Positions 8,454 to 16,751 of a stretch of DNA of 64,000 bases are shown here, piece by piece; positions within the stretch are counted from its first letter, which is position 1, and every line of letters starts with the position of its first letter. Below the pieces are notes generated by a model that was given only the letters and a program-made list of their open reading frames with translations, ran no database searches and was not told the DNA's origin. Made by a program: the position numbers and the translations under genes. The stretch lies in the NCBI RefSeq assembly GCF_001514305.1, contig NZ_KQ949075.1:612092-676091 (forward strand), written 5' to 3'. The stretch comes from Streptomyces dysideae. Lineage in GTDB: Bacteria; Actinomycetota; Actinomycetes; Streptomycetales; Streptomycetaceae.

Positions 8454-9545
8454 ATGAGCGATCGCACGGTGCTGCAGGTGAAGGGCCGGGTCCTGGTGGG
8501 TCCCGACGACGTACGCGACGAGCTGTGGGTGGTCGACGGCCGGGTCTCCTACGACCGTCCCGTGGCCGCCCGCGACGTCCGTACCGTCAAGGGCTGGGCC
8601 CTGCCCGGCCTCGTCGACGCCCACTGCCATGTCGGCCTCGGCCCGCACGGCCCGGTGGACGCGGACGTCGCCGAGAAGCAGGCGCTGGCCGACCGCGAGG
8701 CGGGCACCCTGCTGATCCGCGACGCCGGCTCCCCGTCGGACACCCGCTGGACCGACGACCGCGCGGACCTGCCGAAGATCATCCGCGCGGGCCGGCACAT
8801 CGCCCGCACCCGCCGCTACATCCGGGACTACGCCCACGAGATCGAGCCGGACGACCTGGTCGCGTACGTCGCCCAGGAGGCCCGGCGCGGCGACGGCTGG
8901 GTGAAGCTGGTCGGCGACTGGATCGACCGCGAGGTGGGCGACCTGACGGCCTGCTGGCCGCGCGAGGCCGTCGAGGCGGCGATCGCGGAGGCCCACCGCC
9001 TCGGCGCCCGCGTCACGGCTCACTGCTTCGCCGAGTCCTCCCTGCGCGACCTGGTGGAGTCCGGCATCGACTGCATCGAACACGCGACGGGCCTGACCGA
9101 GGACCTGATCCCGCTGTTCGCCTCGCGCGGCGTCGCGATCGTCCCGACCCTGGTCAACATCGCGACGTTCCCCCAGCTCGCGGCGGGCGGCGAGAACAGG
9201 TACCCCCGCTGGTCGGCCCATATGCGCAGCCTCTACGAACGCCGCTACGACACGGTCCGCAGCGCCTACGACGCCGGCATCCCGGTGTACGTCGGCACGG
9301 ACGCGGGTGGTCACCTCCCGCACGGTCTGGTGGCGGCCGAGGTCGCGGAACTGGTCACGGCCGGGATCCCGGCCGTGGAGGCGCTCTCGGCGACGACATG
9401 GGGTGCCCGGAAGTGGCTGGGGCGGCCCGGTCTGGAGGAGGGCGCGGCGGCGGACCTGGTCGTGTACGAGCAGGATCCTCGCACGGACATACGTGTACTG
9501 GGGGCCCCACGGCGGGTAGTGGTGAACGGGCGGGTCGCCGGCTAG
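8454..9545 (+). CDS. Amidohydrolase family protein
   Basis: A metal-dependent hydrolase of the imidazolonepropionase/cytosine-deaminase-like amidohydrolase group. The first metal motif is VDAHCHVGLG (about residue 57); further ligands lie in VTAHCFAESS and CIEHATG, and the distal Asp in YVGTDAGGHLPHG. Start chosen at ATG 8454 (MSDRTVLQVKG), 363 aa; a GTG at 8445 adds three residues. It follows the PIG-L gene by 28 bp. Substrate unknown. Confidence 0.9.
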   Translation: MSDRTVLQVKGRVLVGPDDVRDELWVVDGRVSYDRPVAARDVRTVKGWALPGLVDAHCHVGLGPHGPVDADVAEKQALADREAGTLLIRDAGSPSDTRWTDDRADLPKIIRAGRHIARTRRYIRDYAHEIEPDDLVAYVAQEARRGDGWVKLVGDWIDREVGDLTACWPREAVEAAIAEAHRLGARVTAHCFAESSLRDLVESGIDCIEHATGLTEDLIPLFASRGVAIVPTLVNIATFPQLAAGGENRYPRWSAHMRSLYERRYDTVRSAYDAGIPVYVGTDAGGHLPHGLVAAEVAELVTAGIPAVEALSATTWGARKWLGRPGLEEGAAADLVVYEQDPRTDIRVLGAPRRVVVNGRVAG

Positions 9546-9730
9546 GCCCTTCAAGGGCGTGTCCATGGCATGTCGAAGGGGAAGGGCGAGTTCCGGAATG
9601 TGAACGATCGCTCGAAAGTCTGCACGGATGCGCCACGATCGTGTGAACCCCCGTCGGATCGCTGTCGAACGAGCGGCAGTACGACATCCTTTCGAGGTCC
9701 CAAGATTGTCCTCTCTGGGGGTCCCCCACC

Positions 9731-10666
9731 TTGAACGGCTCCAACTTCCGTATTCCCGCACGCCGTTTCGCCACTGTGGCGACGGCGACGGCCCTGGCCG
9801 CCGGTCCCGTGGCCCTGGCCGGCGCGGGCTCCGCGCACGCAACCCCCGACCAGGGCCGTGCGAGCGCCGTCGTCCTGCGCACCGGGCTCGACGTCTCCCT
9901 GCTCAACAAGACCGTGAACGTCCCGCTCGCGGTCTCCCTCAACGAGGTCCAGGCCCCGCAGAGCGCCGAACGGACCACGCTGACCGCCCGGTTGAACGGG
10001 GTGGACGGCGGACAGCAGTTCAGCGTCCTGGACGCCGAGGTGGCCTCCGCGAAGGCGACGGTCACCGACACGAAGGCCGAGGGCCGCACCGACCTCGCCC
10101 ACGCCAAGGTGCATGTCCCCGGCCTGCCGCTCCTCTCGCTCATCGAGGTCGGCACGGTCACCTCGAAGGCGACCTGCGAGGCCGGGAAGACGCCGGTCGC
10201 CTCGTCGAACCTGCTCGGGGCGGTGACGGTCCTCGGCAAGAAGGTCACGGTGACCGCCGACGGACCGACGGACGTCCAGGTGCCCGGCATCGGCGAGGTC
10301 CGCCTCGACCTGTCCAAGAAGGAGACCACCTCGAGCACGGCGGCCGCGACCGCCCTCGAACTCGAGGTCTCCGTCAACCCGTTGAAGCTGAACGTCGCCG
10401 AGGTGACCGGCACCCTGACCCTGGCGAAGGCGACCTGCGAGGCCCCGCCGGCCCCGGAGGCGTCGTCGGCCACCCCGTCGTCCACCGCACCGGGCCCGGA
10501 CCCGGCCGGTGACGTACAGGCGCAGGGCGAGGCGCAGGGCGCACCCGCCGAGTCGGGGCTCGCCGAGACCGGCGGCAGCTCGACGACGCCGTACATCGCG
10601 GGCGGCGCGCTCGCCCTGCTCGTCGCCGGCGGGGGAGCGGTGGCGCTGGCACGGCGACGCAGCTGA
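9731..10666 (+). CDS. SCO1860-family LAETG-anchored surface protein
   Basis: A secreted, sortase-anchored protein of 311 aa starting at TTG 9731. It has a Sec signal peptide (RRFATVATATALAAG ... GSAHA), a beta-rich Ala/Thr/Val body with repeated TLTKATCEA-like segments, a Pro/Ser/Thr linker, then LAETG followed by a hydrophobic helix and ARRRS tail. LAETG is the motif for Streptomyces class-E sortases. The family name comes from its S. coelicolor homologue in the same chromosomal region; its role on the cell surface is unknown. Confidence 0.9.
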   Translation: MNGSNFRIPARRFATVATATALAAGPVALAGAGSAHATPDQGRASAVVLRTGLDVSLLNKTVNVPLAVSLNEVQAPQSAERTTLTARLNGVDGGQQFSVLDAEVASAKATVTDTKAEGRTDLAHAKVHVPGLPLLSLIEVGTVTSKATCEAGKTPVASSNLLGAVTVLGKKVTVTADGPTDVQVPGIGEVRLDLSKKETTSSTAAATALELEVSVNPLKLNVAEVTGTLTLAKATCEAPPAPEASSATPSSTAPGPDPAGDVQAQGEAQGAPAESGLAETGGSSTTPYIAGGALALLVAGGGAVALARRRS

Positions 10667-10836
10667 CCGCCTCCGGCGCCGGACACGTCGCGCCGCGGGA
10701 CTGGCCACGGTCCGTGCCGTCGCCAGTCCCTGGCCCCGCCGGCTGAGCTGGGCCGCTGTCGTCCTCGGCGTCCTGGTCTTCGTCCCCTGGGGCGGCTTCT
10801 TCGCCTTCCTGCTGTCGGAGCTGTGGGTGGCCGCCG

Positions 10837-11922
10837 TCAGCGTGCTGCCGGCCCGCCCCTCGCATGGTGCGCCAGCGTCACCGCCCGGTCCAGCGCCTGC
10901 AGGAACGAGTTGACCGTCGCCCGGTCCCGCACCGCCAGCCGCAGCCACTCCTCGCCCAGCCCCGGGAACGTGTCCCCGCGCCGCACGGCGAACCCCAGGT
11001 CCCGCAGATGCCGCCGTACAGCAGCCGCCCCCGGCAGTCGTACGAGGACGAAGGGACCCTCGGCGGGCTCGGCGACCCGGAGTCCGTCCGAGGCGAACTC
11101 GGCCAGCCCCGCGACGAGATGGGCCCGGTCCGCGGCGATACGGTGAGCCGCGTGCGCGGCCTCCGCCAGCGCCTGAGGGGACACACAGGCCTCCGCGGCG
11201 GCGAGTGCGGGAGTGGAGACCGGCCACAGGGGCTGGGCGCGCTCCAGTTCCGTGATCGTCTCCGGGTCGGCCAGGACATAGCCGATCCGCAGCCCGGCCA
11301 GCCCCCAGGTCTTCGTCAGGCTGCGCAGCACCACCAGGCCGGGGATGTCCGTCCGCCCGGCCAGTGCCTCCCGCTCGCCCGGCACCGCGTCCATGAACGC
11401 CTCGTCCACCACCAACGTCCGCCCAGGACGGGCCAGTTCGGCGATCGAGGCGGCCGGGTGCAGGACCGACGTCGGGTTGGTCGGGTTGCCGATCACCACC
11501 AGGTCGGCGTCCTCGGGGACGGCCGCCGGGTCCAGCCGGAAGCCGTCCGCCTCCCGCAGCAGCACCCGGTCCACGGTGTGCCCGGCGTCCCGCAGCGCCG
11601 CCTCCGGCTCCGTGAACTGCGGATGCACGACGACCGGCTGACGCACCTTCAGGGCACGCGCGAGCAGCACGAAGGCCTCCGCGGCCCCGGCCGTGAGCAG
11701 CACCCGCTCCACCGGCAGCCCGTGCCGCGCCGCCACCGCCGCCCGCGCGGCCCGCCCGTCCGGATAGGCGGCCAGCCCGCCGAGCGACCCGGCGATGCGC
11801 TCACGCAGCCACGCCGGGGGCGTGTCGGCGCGGACGTTCACGGCGAGGTCGACGAGGACCGCGCCGTCGTCCCGCACCTCGGCGTCCCCGTGGTGCCGCA
11901 GGTCGGGTCCCTCAGTGCGCAT
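10837..11922 (-). CDS. cobC: CobC-type PLP aminotransferase (threonine-phosphate decarboxylase-like)
   Basis: A fold-type I aminotransferase of the Rv2231c/CobC group, expected to make the (R)-1-amino-2-propanol phosphate arm of cobalamin. The Schiff-base lysine is in VLRSLTKTWGLAGLRIGY (about residue 205), and NPTNPTSVLHP binds the cofactor. Start MRTEGPDLRH at 11922 gives 361 aa and overlaps the end of cbiX by 11 bp. It is the last gene of the cob cluster. Confidence 0.88.
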   Translation of the reverse strand: MRTEGPDLRHHGDAEVRDDGAVLVDLAVNVRADTPPAWLRERIAGSLGGLAAYPDGRAARAAVAARHGLPVERVLLTAGAAEAFVLLARALKVRQPVVVHPQFTEPEAALRDAGHTVDRVLLREADGFRLDPAAVPEDADLVVIGNPTNPTSVLHPAASIAELARPGRTLVVDEAFMDAVPGEREALAGRTDIPGLVVLRSLTKTWGLAGLRIGYVLADPETITELERAQPLWPVSTPALAAAEACVSPQALAEAAHAAHRIAADRAHLVAGLAEFASDGLRVAEPAEGPFVLVRLPGAAAVRRHLRDLGFAVRRGDTFPGLGEEWLRLAVRDRATVNSFLQALDRAVTLAHHARGGPAAR

Positions 11923-12838
11923 GGGAGTGGGCGCCATGGTGGTGGTGTCCGTGGTGATGGTGGCCGTCGTCGTCGGGGTGGAAGTGCGGCTGCTGCGGCA
12001 TCCCCACCTTGTCCTCGAAGCCGGGCAGCGCGATGCGGTACACACACGAGTCGCAGTTCATCCGCAGATCGCCCTTCAGGGCCTCCTCGTACCGCTCCAT
12101 CACCAGGTCCAGCAGCTCCGGCTCCGGCCCGATGACGTCCGCCGACCGCACCTCGACCTCCGGGTGCGCGGCCGCCCAGCCCTCGGTCTGCTGCCGGACC
12201 CGGTCCGGGAGGATGCCGGTGAACAGGAAGTACGGCAGGACGACGATCCGCCGCGCCCCCAGCTTCACGCACCGGTCGAGCCCGCTCGGTACGTCCGGCG
12301 CCGCCAGTGACACGAACGCCGTCTCCACACCGGCGTACCCGCGCCCCTCCCACAGCAGCCGCGCCGCCTTGTGCACCTCGGCGTTGGCGTCCGGGTCGGT
12401 CGACCCGCGCCCGACCAGCAGCACGGTCACATCGGCCCGGTCCTCGGGCGTGCGTGCCGTACCGCCGAGCGCCTCGTCCAGCCGCCGCTCGAGGACGGAC
12501 AGCAGCGCGGGGTGCGGGCCCAGCGGACGGCCGTACGTGTACGTGATCGCGGGGTGCCGCTCCTTCTCGCGGGCCAGCGCCGCCGGGATGTCGCCCTTCG
12601 CGTGCCCGGCGGACACCAGCATCAGCGGCACCGCGGCGAACCGCCGTACGCCCCGCTCCACCAGCTCGGTCACGGCATCGCCCAGCGGCGGCGGGGACAG
12701 CTCGATGAAGCCGCCCGCGACGGGCAGTTCGGGGTGGCGGCGCCCCAGCTCCCGGACGAAGTCGCGGAACGCCTCGGCCCCGGCATCGTCCCGGGTGCCA
12801 TGGCCGGCGATGAGCAGGGCGGGCGGCGGGGTGGTCAC
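11912..12838 (-). CDS. cbiX: Sirohydrochlorin chelatase CbiX-like protein with His-rich tail
   Basis: A CbiX/SirB family chelatase, 308 aa, made of two homologous halves. Catalytic features include LLIAGHGTRDD (residues 9-19) and MLVSAGHAKGDIPAAL in the first half and VLLVGRGSTDPDAN in the second. The C-terminus is a run of His and Asp (FHPDDDGHHHHGHHHHG) that probably stores or delivers cobalt or nickel. It overlaps cobH by 4 bp. The cluster also encodes the aerobic-type CobN chelatase, so CbiX may act in cobalt loading or siroheme synthesis. Confidence 0.92.
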   Translation of the reverse strand: MTTPPPALLIAGHGTRDDAGAEAFRDFVRELGRRHPELPVAGGFIELSPPPLGDAVTELVERGVRRFAAVPLMLVSAGHAKGDIPAALAREKERHPAITYTYGRPLGPHPALLSVLERRLDEALGGTARTPEDRADVTVLLVGRGSTDPDANAEVHKAARLLWEGRGYAGVETAFVSLAAPDVPSGLDRCVKLGARRIVVLPYFLFTGILPDRVRQQTEGWAAAHPEVEVRSADVIGPEPELLDLVMERYEEALKGDLRMNCDSCVYRIALPGFEDKVGMPQQPHFHPDDDGHHHHGHHHHGAHSHAH

Positions 12839-13443
12839 GATTTCTCCTCGGAGTGTTCAGCGGCTTCGGCGTACGAAGTGGGGTGGTACAGCAGGGCGTT
12901 GAGCGCGGCCGCGGCGACCGCCGAACCGCCCTTCTCGGACACGTTGCTCACGGCGGGCAGCCCGCTCTCCCGCAACGCGGCCTTGGACTCGGCCGCCCCG
13001 ACGAAACCGACGGGCAGCCCGATCACGAGCGCGGGCGAGACGTCCAGGGTCAGCAGCTCCTCCAGGGCGGTCGGCGCGTTGCCGATCACCCAGAGGGCGC
13101 CCGGACCGACCTGCTCGTAGGCGAGCCGGATCGCGTGCGCCGAACGGGTCAGCCCCGGCCCGGCCTCGGCGTCCTTCAGCCGGCAGACGGTCTCCCGCCG
13201 GGTGATCCCTGCCGCCACCATCTCGACGTCCACGACGACGGGCGCCCCGGCGTGCAGCGCGGCGTACGCCTTCTCCAGCGCGCCCTCGTCCATGACGAGA
13301 TCGGTGGCGTAGTCGAGGTCGGCGGCGGAGTGGATGACCCGCTCCACCACCGCACGGGTCAGCGGCGGGAAATGCGAGGTGTCCAGGCGGGTGCGCAGCC
13401 GGCGGAAGGACTCCTGCTCGATCGGGTGAATCACGCGGTTCAC
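12835..13443 (-). CDS. cobH: Precorrin-8X methylmutase
   Basis: CobH moves the C-11 methyl to C-12, turning precorrin-8 into hydrogenobyrinate. The catalytic His is in VERVIHSAADLDYATD (about residue 38), and LKDAEAGPGLTRSAHAIR and LPVGFVGAAESK are family hallmarks. GTG at 13443 (VNRVIHPIEQ) gives 202 aa, preceded by GGGAGG; the conserved 177-bp spacer ends 13 nt upstream. Confidence 0.94.
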   Translation of the reverse strand: MNRVIHPIEQESFRRLRTRLDTSHFPPLTRAVVERVIHSAADLDYATDLVMDEGALEKAYAALHAGAPVVVDVEMVAAGITRRETVCRLKDAEAGPGLTRSAHAIRLAYEQVGPGALWVIGNAPTALEELLTLDVSPALVIGLPVGFVGAAESKAALRESGLPAVSNVSEKGGSAVAAAALNALLYHPTSYAEAAEHSEEKS

Positions 13444-13456
13444 CGGGCCTCCCGGT

Positions 13457-13632
13457 GGTAGCGTCGCCGCGTGCTGAGCGAGAACCAAGCCAGCACAGCA
13501 GCCTCCAATCTTTGGGGAAACCGGGCTGGTTCCAACCCGGCTGGTGTTGATCGCGTAAGTCTCGATCGTTCGCTGAGCGGCCGAGCAGTGTGAGCCAGGA
13601 ATCCTCCTCGTTCGCGAGGAGGAGGGTTCAAT
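13457..13632. ncRNA. Conserved structured spacer, copy 1 (between cbiG/cobJ and cobH)
   Basis: The whole spacer from the cbiG/cobJ stop codon to 13 nt before cobH is homologous to the spacer 15339-15517. Shared hairpins include GCTGAGC...GCCAGC, CCGGG...CCCGG and a terminal TTCG-loop hairpin (13602-13621, stem CCTCCTCG/CGAGGAGG). The stem sequences differ between copies while pairing is mostly kept. On the plus strand it contains GAGCCAGGAA, like the B12 box of the real riboswitch at 29506, and begins with a TAGCGT that could be a -10 box. Function and strand are not settled. Confidence 0.6.
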
Positions 13633-15316
13633 TCGGTTCCTCCTGCCAGCGGTAGCCGCGGGGCGTCACCATGCGCCCCGCGATCTGCCGGGTGGCCGTG
13701 TTGCCCACCGTCACGACCGTCATCATGTCGACCGTCGCCGGGTCCAGGCCGCCCAGTGTCGTGAGCCGGCTGGACTCGTCCGCCCGCGACGCGTTCCGTA
13801 CGACACCGACCGGCGTCGTCGGCTCCCGGTGCCCGGCGAGGATCGCGAGCGCCTTGGGCAGCTGCCAGTCCCGGCCCCGGCTGCGCGGGTTGTAGAACGT
13901 CACGACGATGTCCGCCTCGGCCGCGGCCCGCACCCGCCGCTCGATGACCTCCCAGGGCGTGTGCAGGTCGGAGAGGCTGATGGACACGTGGTCGTGCCCG
14001 AGCGGCGCACCGAGGATCGCGGCGGCGGCGAGCGCGGCGGTCACCCCGGGCACGCCGATCACGTCGATGTCGTCGGAGGCCTCGGCGAGCGCGGGGGAGG
14101 CCATGGCGTACACGCCCGCGTCCCCACTGCCGATCAGCACCACGGCCTGCCCCTTCCGGGCCTCCGCCACGGCCGTACGCGCCCGCTCCTCCTCGGCCCC
14201 GAGCCCCGACTCCAGGAGCCGGGTGCCCGGCCGCAGCAGATCGCGGATCTGATCGACGTACTGGTCGAGCCCGACGAGCACGGAGGCACGCCGCAGCTCC
14301 GCCTTCGCGCGGGGGGTGAGGAGATCCCGGGCACCCGGCCCGAGTCCGACCACCGCGAGCCGCCCGCGCGCGGGACGCCGTACGACGGCACAGGTCGCCA
14401 TCGCGGGCTGTGCGGCCGACTTCCGCTTGGGTACGAGGAGTTCGCCCCCGCGTAGGAGGGCGGCGGCCTCGGCGACGGAGGGGGTGCCCACGGCGGCGAG
14501 CGGCGCGTCGGAGGGGTTCGGCACGTCGACGCCGGTCAACTCCTCGGCGGAGTAGGTGACAAGGGGCACGCCGAGGCGCTCGGCGGCCGCCACGATGCCG
14601 GGTTCGCCGGCCTTGGCGTCGACGGTGGCGAGCTCGGCGAGGGACTTGACGGAGAGGCCGGCGTCGTGGAGGGCGCTTTCGATGAGGCCGAGTACCTCCT
14701 CGACCGGGGCGTTCTTGGAGGCGCCTACGCCGACGACGAGGGACGGAGGCCGAAGGAGGACCTCGCGCCCGGCGGGCTCGACGGCACGGTCGGTGAGCCG
14801 GATACGGTCCGACGCCGGGCGCCCCACGTTCGACGGCAGCGCAGGCAGCGGCCAGCTCAGCTCCAGGTCCAGCTCCACAGGTTCACCGTCGAGCACAGCC
14901 CGTGACACCGAGGCGACATCACCCTCCACAGGGAACCCGAGCGTGTCCAGCCCAGGCACCCCCACCGCATCCGTAGCCGTGGTCACCACCGGCGCGGCCC
15001 CCAGCAACTCACCCACCTCACGGGCGAGTTCATTGGCACCCCCGCCATGCCCGCCCACCAGCGAGACGGCGAACCGCCCACCCTCGTCGACGCACACCAC
15101 CCCCGGATCGGACGCCTTGTCCCCCAGCAGCGGCGCGATCAGCCGTACGACCGCTCCCGTGGCCAGAAAACACACGAGCTGCTCACACTCGGCGAACGCC
15201 CGCCGCACGGCGTCCCCCACGGGCCCGTCATACACACGCACCCGGTCCGGCCACACCGCGGCCAGCCGGTCCCGCGCAGCGGATCCCGCCGCCGTGGCGG
15301 AAATCAAGCCGATCAC
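13628..15316 (-). CDS. cobJ: CbiG / precorrin-3B C17-methyltransferase CobJ fusion
   Basis: A 562-aa fusion. The N-terminal ~330 residues are CbiG-like (lactone opening; FLATGAVVRLIAPLLGDKA and VVGVGASKNAPVEEVLGLI), and the C-terminal ~230 residues are a SAM-dependent tetrapyrrole methyltransferase with VVGLGPGARDLLTPRAKAEL and IGSGDAGVYAMASPALE-like motifs, typical of CobJ/CbiH. GTG at 15316 (VIGLISATAAG) is chosen; an upstream frame to 15394 reads into the structured spacer. It contracts the macrocycle at ring A/D. Confidence 0.93.
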   Translation of the reverse strand: MIGLISATAAGSAARDRLAAVWPDRVRVYDGPVGDAVRRAFAECEQLVCFLATGAVVRLIAPLLGDKASDPGVVCVDEGGRFAVSLVGGHGGGANELAREVGELLGAAPVVTTATDAVGVPGLDTLGFPVEGDVASVSRAVLDGEPVELDLELSWPLPALPSNVGRPASDRIRLTDRAVEPAGREVLLRPPSLVVGVGASKNAPVEEVLGLIESALHDAGLSVKSLAELATVDAKAGEPGIVAAAERLGVPLVTYSAEELTGVDVPNPSDAPLAAVGTPSVAEAAALLRGGELLVPKRKSAAQPAMATCAVVRRPARGRLAVVGLGPGARDLLTPRAKAELRRASVLVGLDQYVDQIRDLLRPGTRLLESGLGAEEERARTAVAEARKGQAVVLIGSGDAGVYAMASPALAEASDDIDVIGVPGVTAALAAAAILGAPLGHDHVSISLSDLHTPWEVIERRVRAAAEADIVVTFYNPRSRGRDWQLPKALAILAGHREPTTPVGVVRNASRADESSRLTTLGGLDPATVDMMTVVTVGNTATRQIAGRMVTPRGYRWQEEPN

Positions 15317-15338
15317 CGAGTGCCCCCCAACGATGGCT

Positions 15339-15517
15339 GGTAGGGTCGCGGATCGCTGAGCGAGAACCAAGCCAGCACAGCAGTAACCTCCCAAAACTTA
15401 ATAACCCGGGCTGGTTTCAACCCGACTGGTGCTGATCGCGTCAGACTCGACGGTTCGCTGAGCCGACGAGCAGCGAGAGCCAGGAATCTCCCCCGTTCGC
15501 GAGGGAGAGGATTCAAT
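15339..15517. ncRNA. Conserved structured spacer, copy 2 (between cobL and cbiG/cobJ)
   Basis: This is the second copy of the element at 13457-13632. It again spans from the stop codon of the upstream gene (cobL, TGA at 15513-15515) to about 22 nt before the next start. The terminal hairpin (15488-15507, CTCCCCCG-TTCG-CGAGGGAG) has a different stem sequence with one mismatch, and outer bases GAATC/GATTC pair as well. The blocks AGCGAGAACCAAGCCAGCAC and GAGCCAGGAATC are identical in both copies. Confidence 0.6.
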
Positions 15518-16751
15518 GGGAAACTCCTTCACTGGGCGCCGGAGGCCGGACGCCCCACAGCAGGAATACGGGATTCGTCGCCGCCAACCGGGTCACGTCC
15601 CCCGGCAGCGGCGCGAGCCGCGACGACTGCAACAGGACCCCGTCGCAGGCGAACCCGGCACCGGTGAGCGCCGCACGCACCGCCGGCACCCGGTCGAGCG
15701 CGGCCAGGGCGACGACGACGGTCCGCCGGGCCCGGCGCGCGCACGCGGTGACGATGGCGGGCAGTTCATGCCCCCCGCCGCCGATGAACACGGCGTCCGG
15801 ATCGTCGAGGTCGGACAGGACGGTGGGCGCCGCACCATGCACGGCACGTACGTCGACCCCGTGGGCCAGGGCGTTGGCGCGGATCCGTCCGACACCGTCC
15901 CGGGTCTGCTCGATCGCGGTGACGGCGGCGCCGAACCGCGCGCACTCGACGGCCACGGACCCGGAGCCCGAGCCGACGTCCCACACCAGGTCGCCGAGGC
16001 GCGGCCCGAGCCGGGCCAGGGCCAGCGCCCGTACCTCGAACTTGGTGATCATCGAGTCCCGGTGGGCGAACTCGCCCTCGTCCAGCGCCCATCCGGCGGG
16101 CCCGGCGGGCGCCCCGGCGACGGTCCGTACGGCACCCAGCGCCCGCGCCTCGTCCAGGCACAGCACCACGCTCACCGACGGCCCCCAGTCCCGGGCGGCG
16201 GCCTCGGCGGGCGGCACCCGCTCCACCCGCTCCTCCGCCGAGCCGAGCGCCGAGGCGACGACGAGAACACGTGAGTCGGTCCGGTGCAGCAGCGCGGCCC
16301 CCAACTCGGCGGGCCCCGCCCCCGGCCCCGTCAGCACGGCCACCTTCGGCCGCGCCCGGCACACATTGACGGCCGTACGCAGATCCCGCCCGTGCGCGCT
16401 CACCACCACCGCGTCGTCCCACGGCAGCCCGACCCGCGCGAACGCGGCGGCGACGGACGACACCCCGGCCCGGACATCGAGCCGCTCCGCCCCGAACCGC
16501 TCCGCCAGCACCCGCACGATCCCGAAGAACCCGGGATCCCCCGAGGCCAGCACGACCACGGGCCGCCCCTTCACGACGTACTCCTCGATCGTGTCGAGGG
16601 CGGGCCCCAGCGCCCCGAGCACCACCCGCTCGACGCCCTCGGGCAGCCGTACGGCGTCCAGATGCCGCCGCCCGCCGACCACCAGCTCGGCGCCGGCCAG
16701 CGCCTCGGCGGGAACCGGTGCACCCGTCCCCGTACCGACCACCGTGATCAC
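15513..16751 (-). CDS. cobL: Precorrin-6Y C5,15-methyltransferase (decarboxylating), CbiE-CbiT fusion
   Basis: A 412-aa bifunctional enzyme. The N-terminal CbiE part has VVGTGTGAPVPAEALAGAEL and LASGDPGFFGIVRVL; the C-terminal CbiT part has the Rossmann SAM motif LVWDVGSGSGSVAVE (about residue 260). It methylates C-5 and C-15 and removes the C-12 acetate carboxyl. Its start overlaps the stop of cobM by 4 bp. Confidence 0.94.
   Translation of the reverse strand: MITVVGTGTGAPVPAEALAGAELVVGGRRHLDAVRLPEGVERVVLGALGPALDTIEEYVVKGRPVVVLASGDPGFFGIVRVLAERFGAERLDVRAGVSSVAAAFARVGLPWDDAVVVSAHGRDLRTAVNVCRARPKVAVLTGPGAGPAELGAALLHRTDSRVLVVASALGSAEERVERVPPAEAAARDWGPSVSVVLCLDEARALGAVRTVAGAPAGPAGWALDEGEFAHRDSMITKFEVRALALARLGPRLGDLVWDVGSGSGSVAVECARFGAAVTAIEQTRDGVGRIRANALAHGVDVRAVHGAAPTVLSDLDDPDAVFIGGGGHELPAIVTACARRARRTVVVALAALDRVPAVRAALTGAGFACDGVLLQSSRLAPLPGDVTRLAATNPVFLLWGVRPPAPSEGVSH

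Noticed and set aside
10509..10913. 134-codon plus-strand frame spanning the LAETG gene end and the cobC end
   Set aside because: The only start is deep inside the LAETG gene in another frame; only the central hydrophobic part looks coding, reported as a low-interest observation.
13440..13631. Minus-strand 63-codon frame in spacer copy 1 (and 67 codons at 15313-15516)
   Set aside because: Both encode similar peptides ending AVLAWFSLS, but differences between copies follow RNA pairing rather than synonymous change, and starts are TTG without good ribosome-binding sites. Kept as RNA element.
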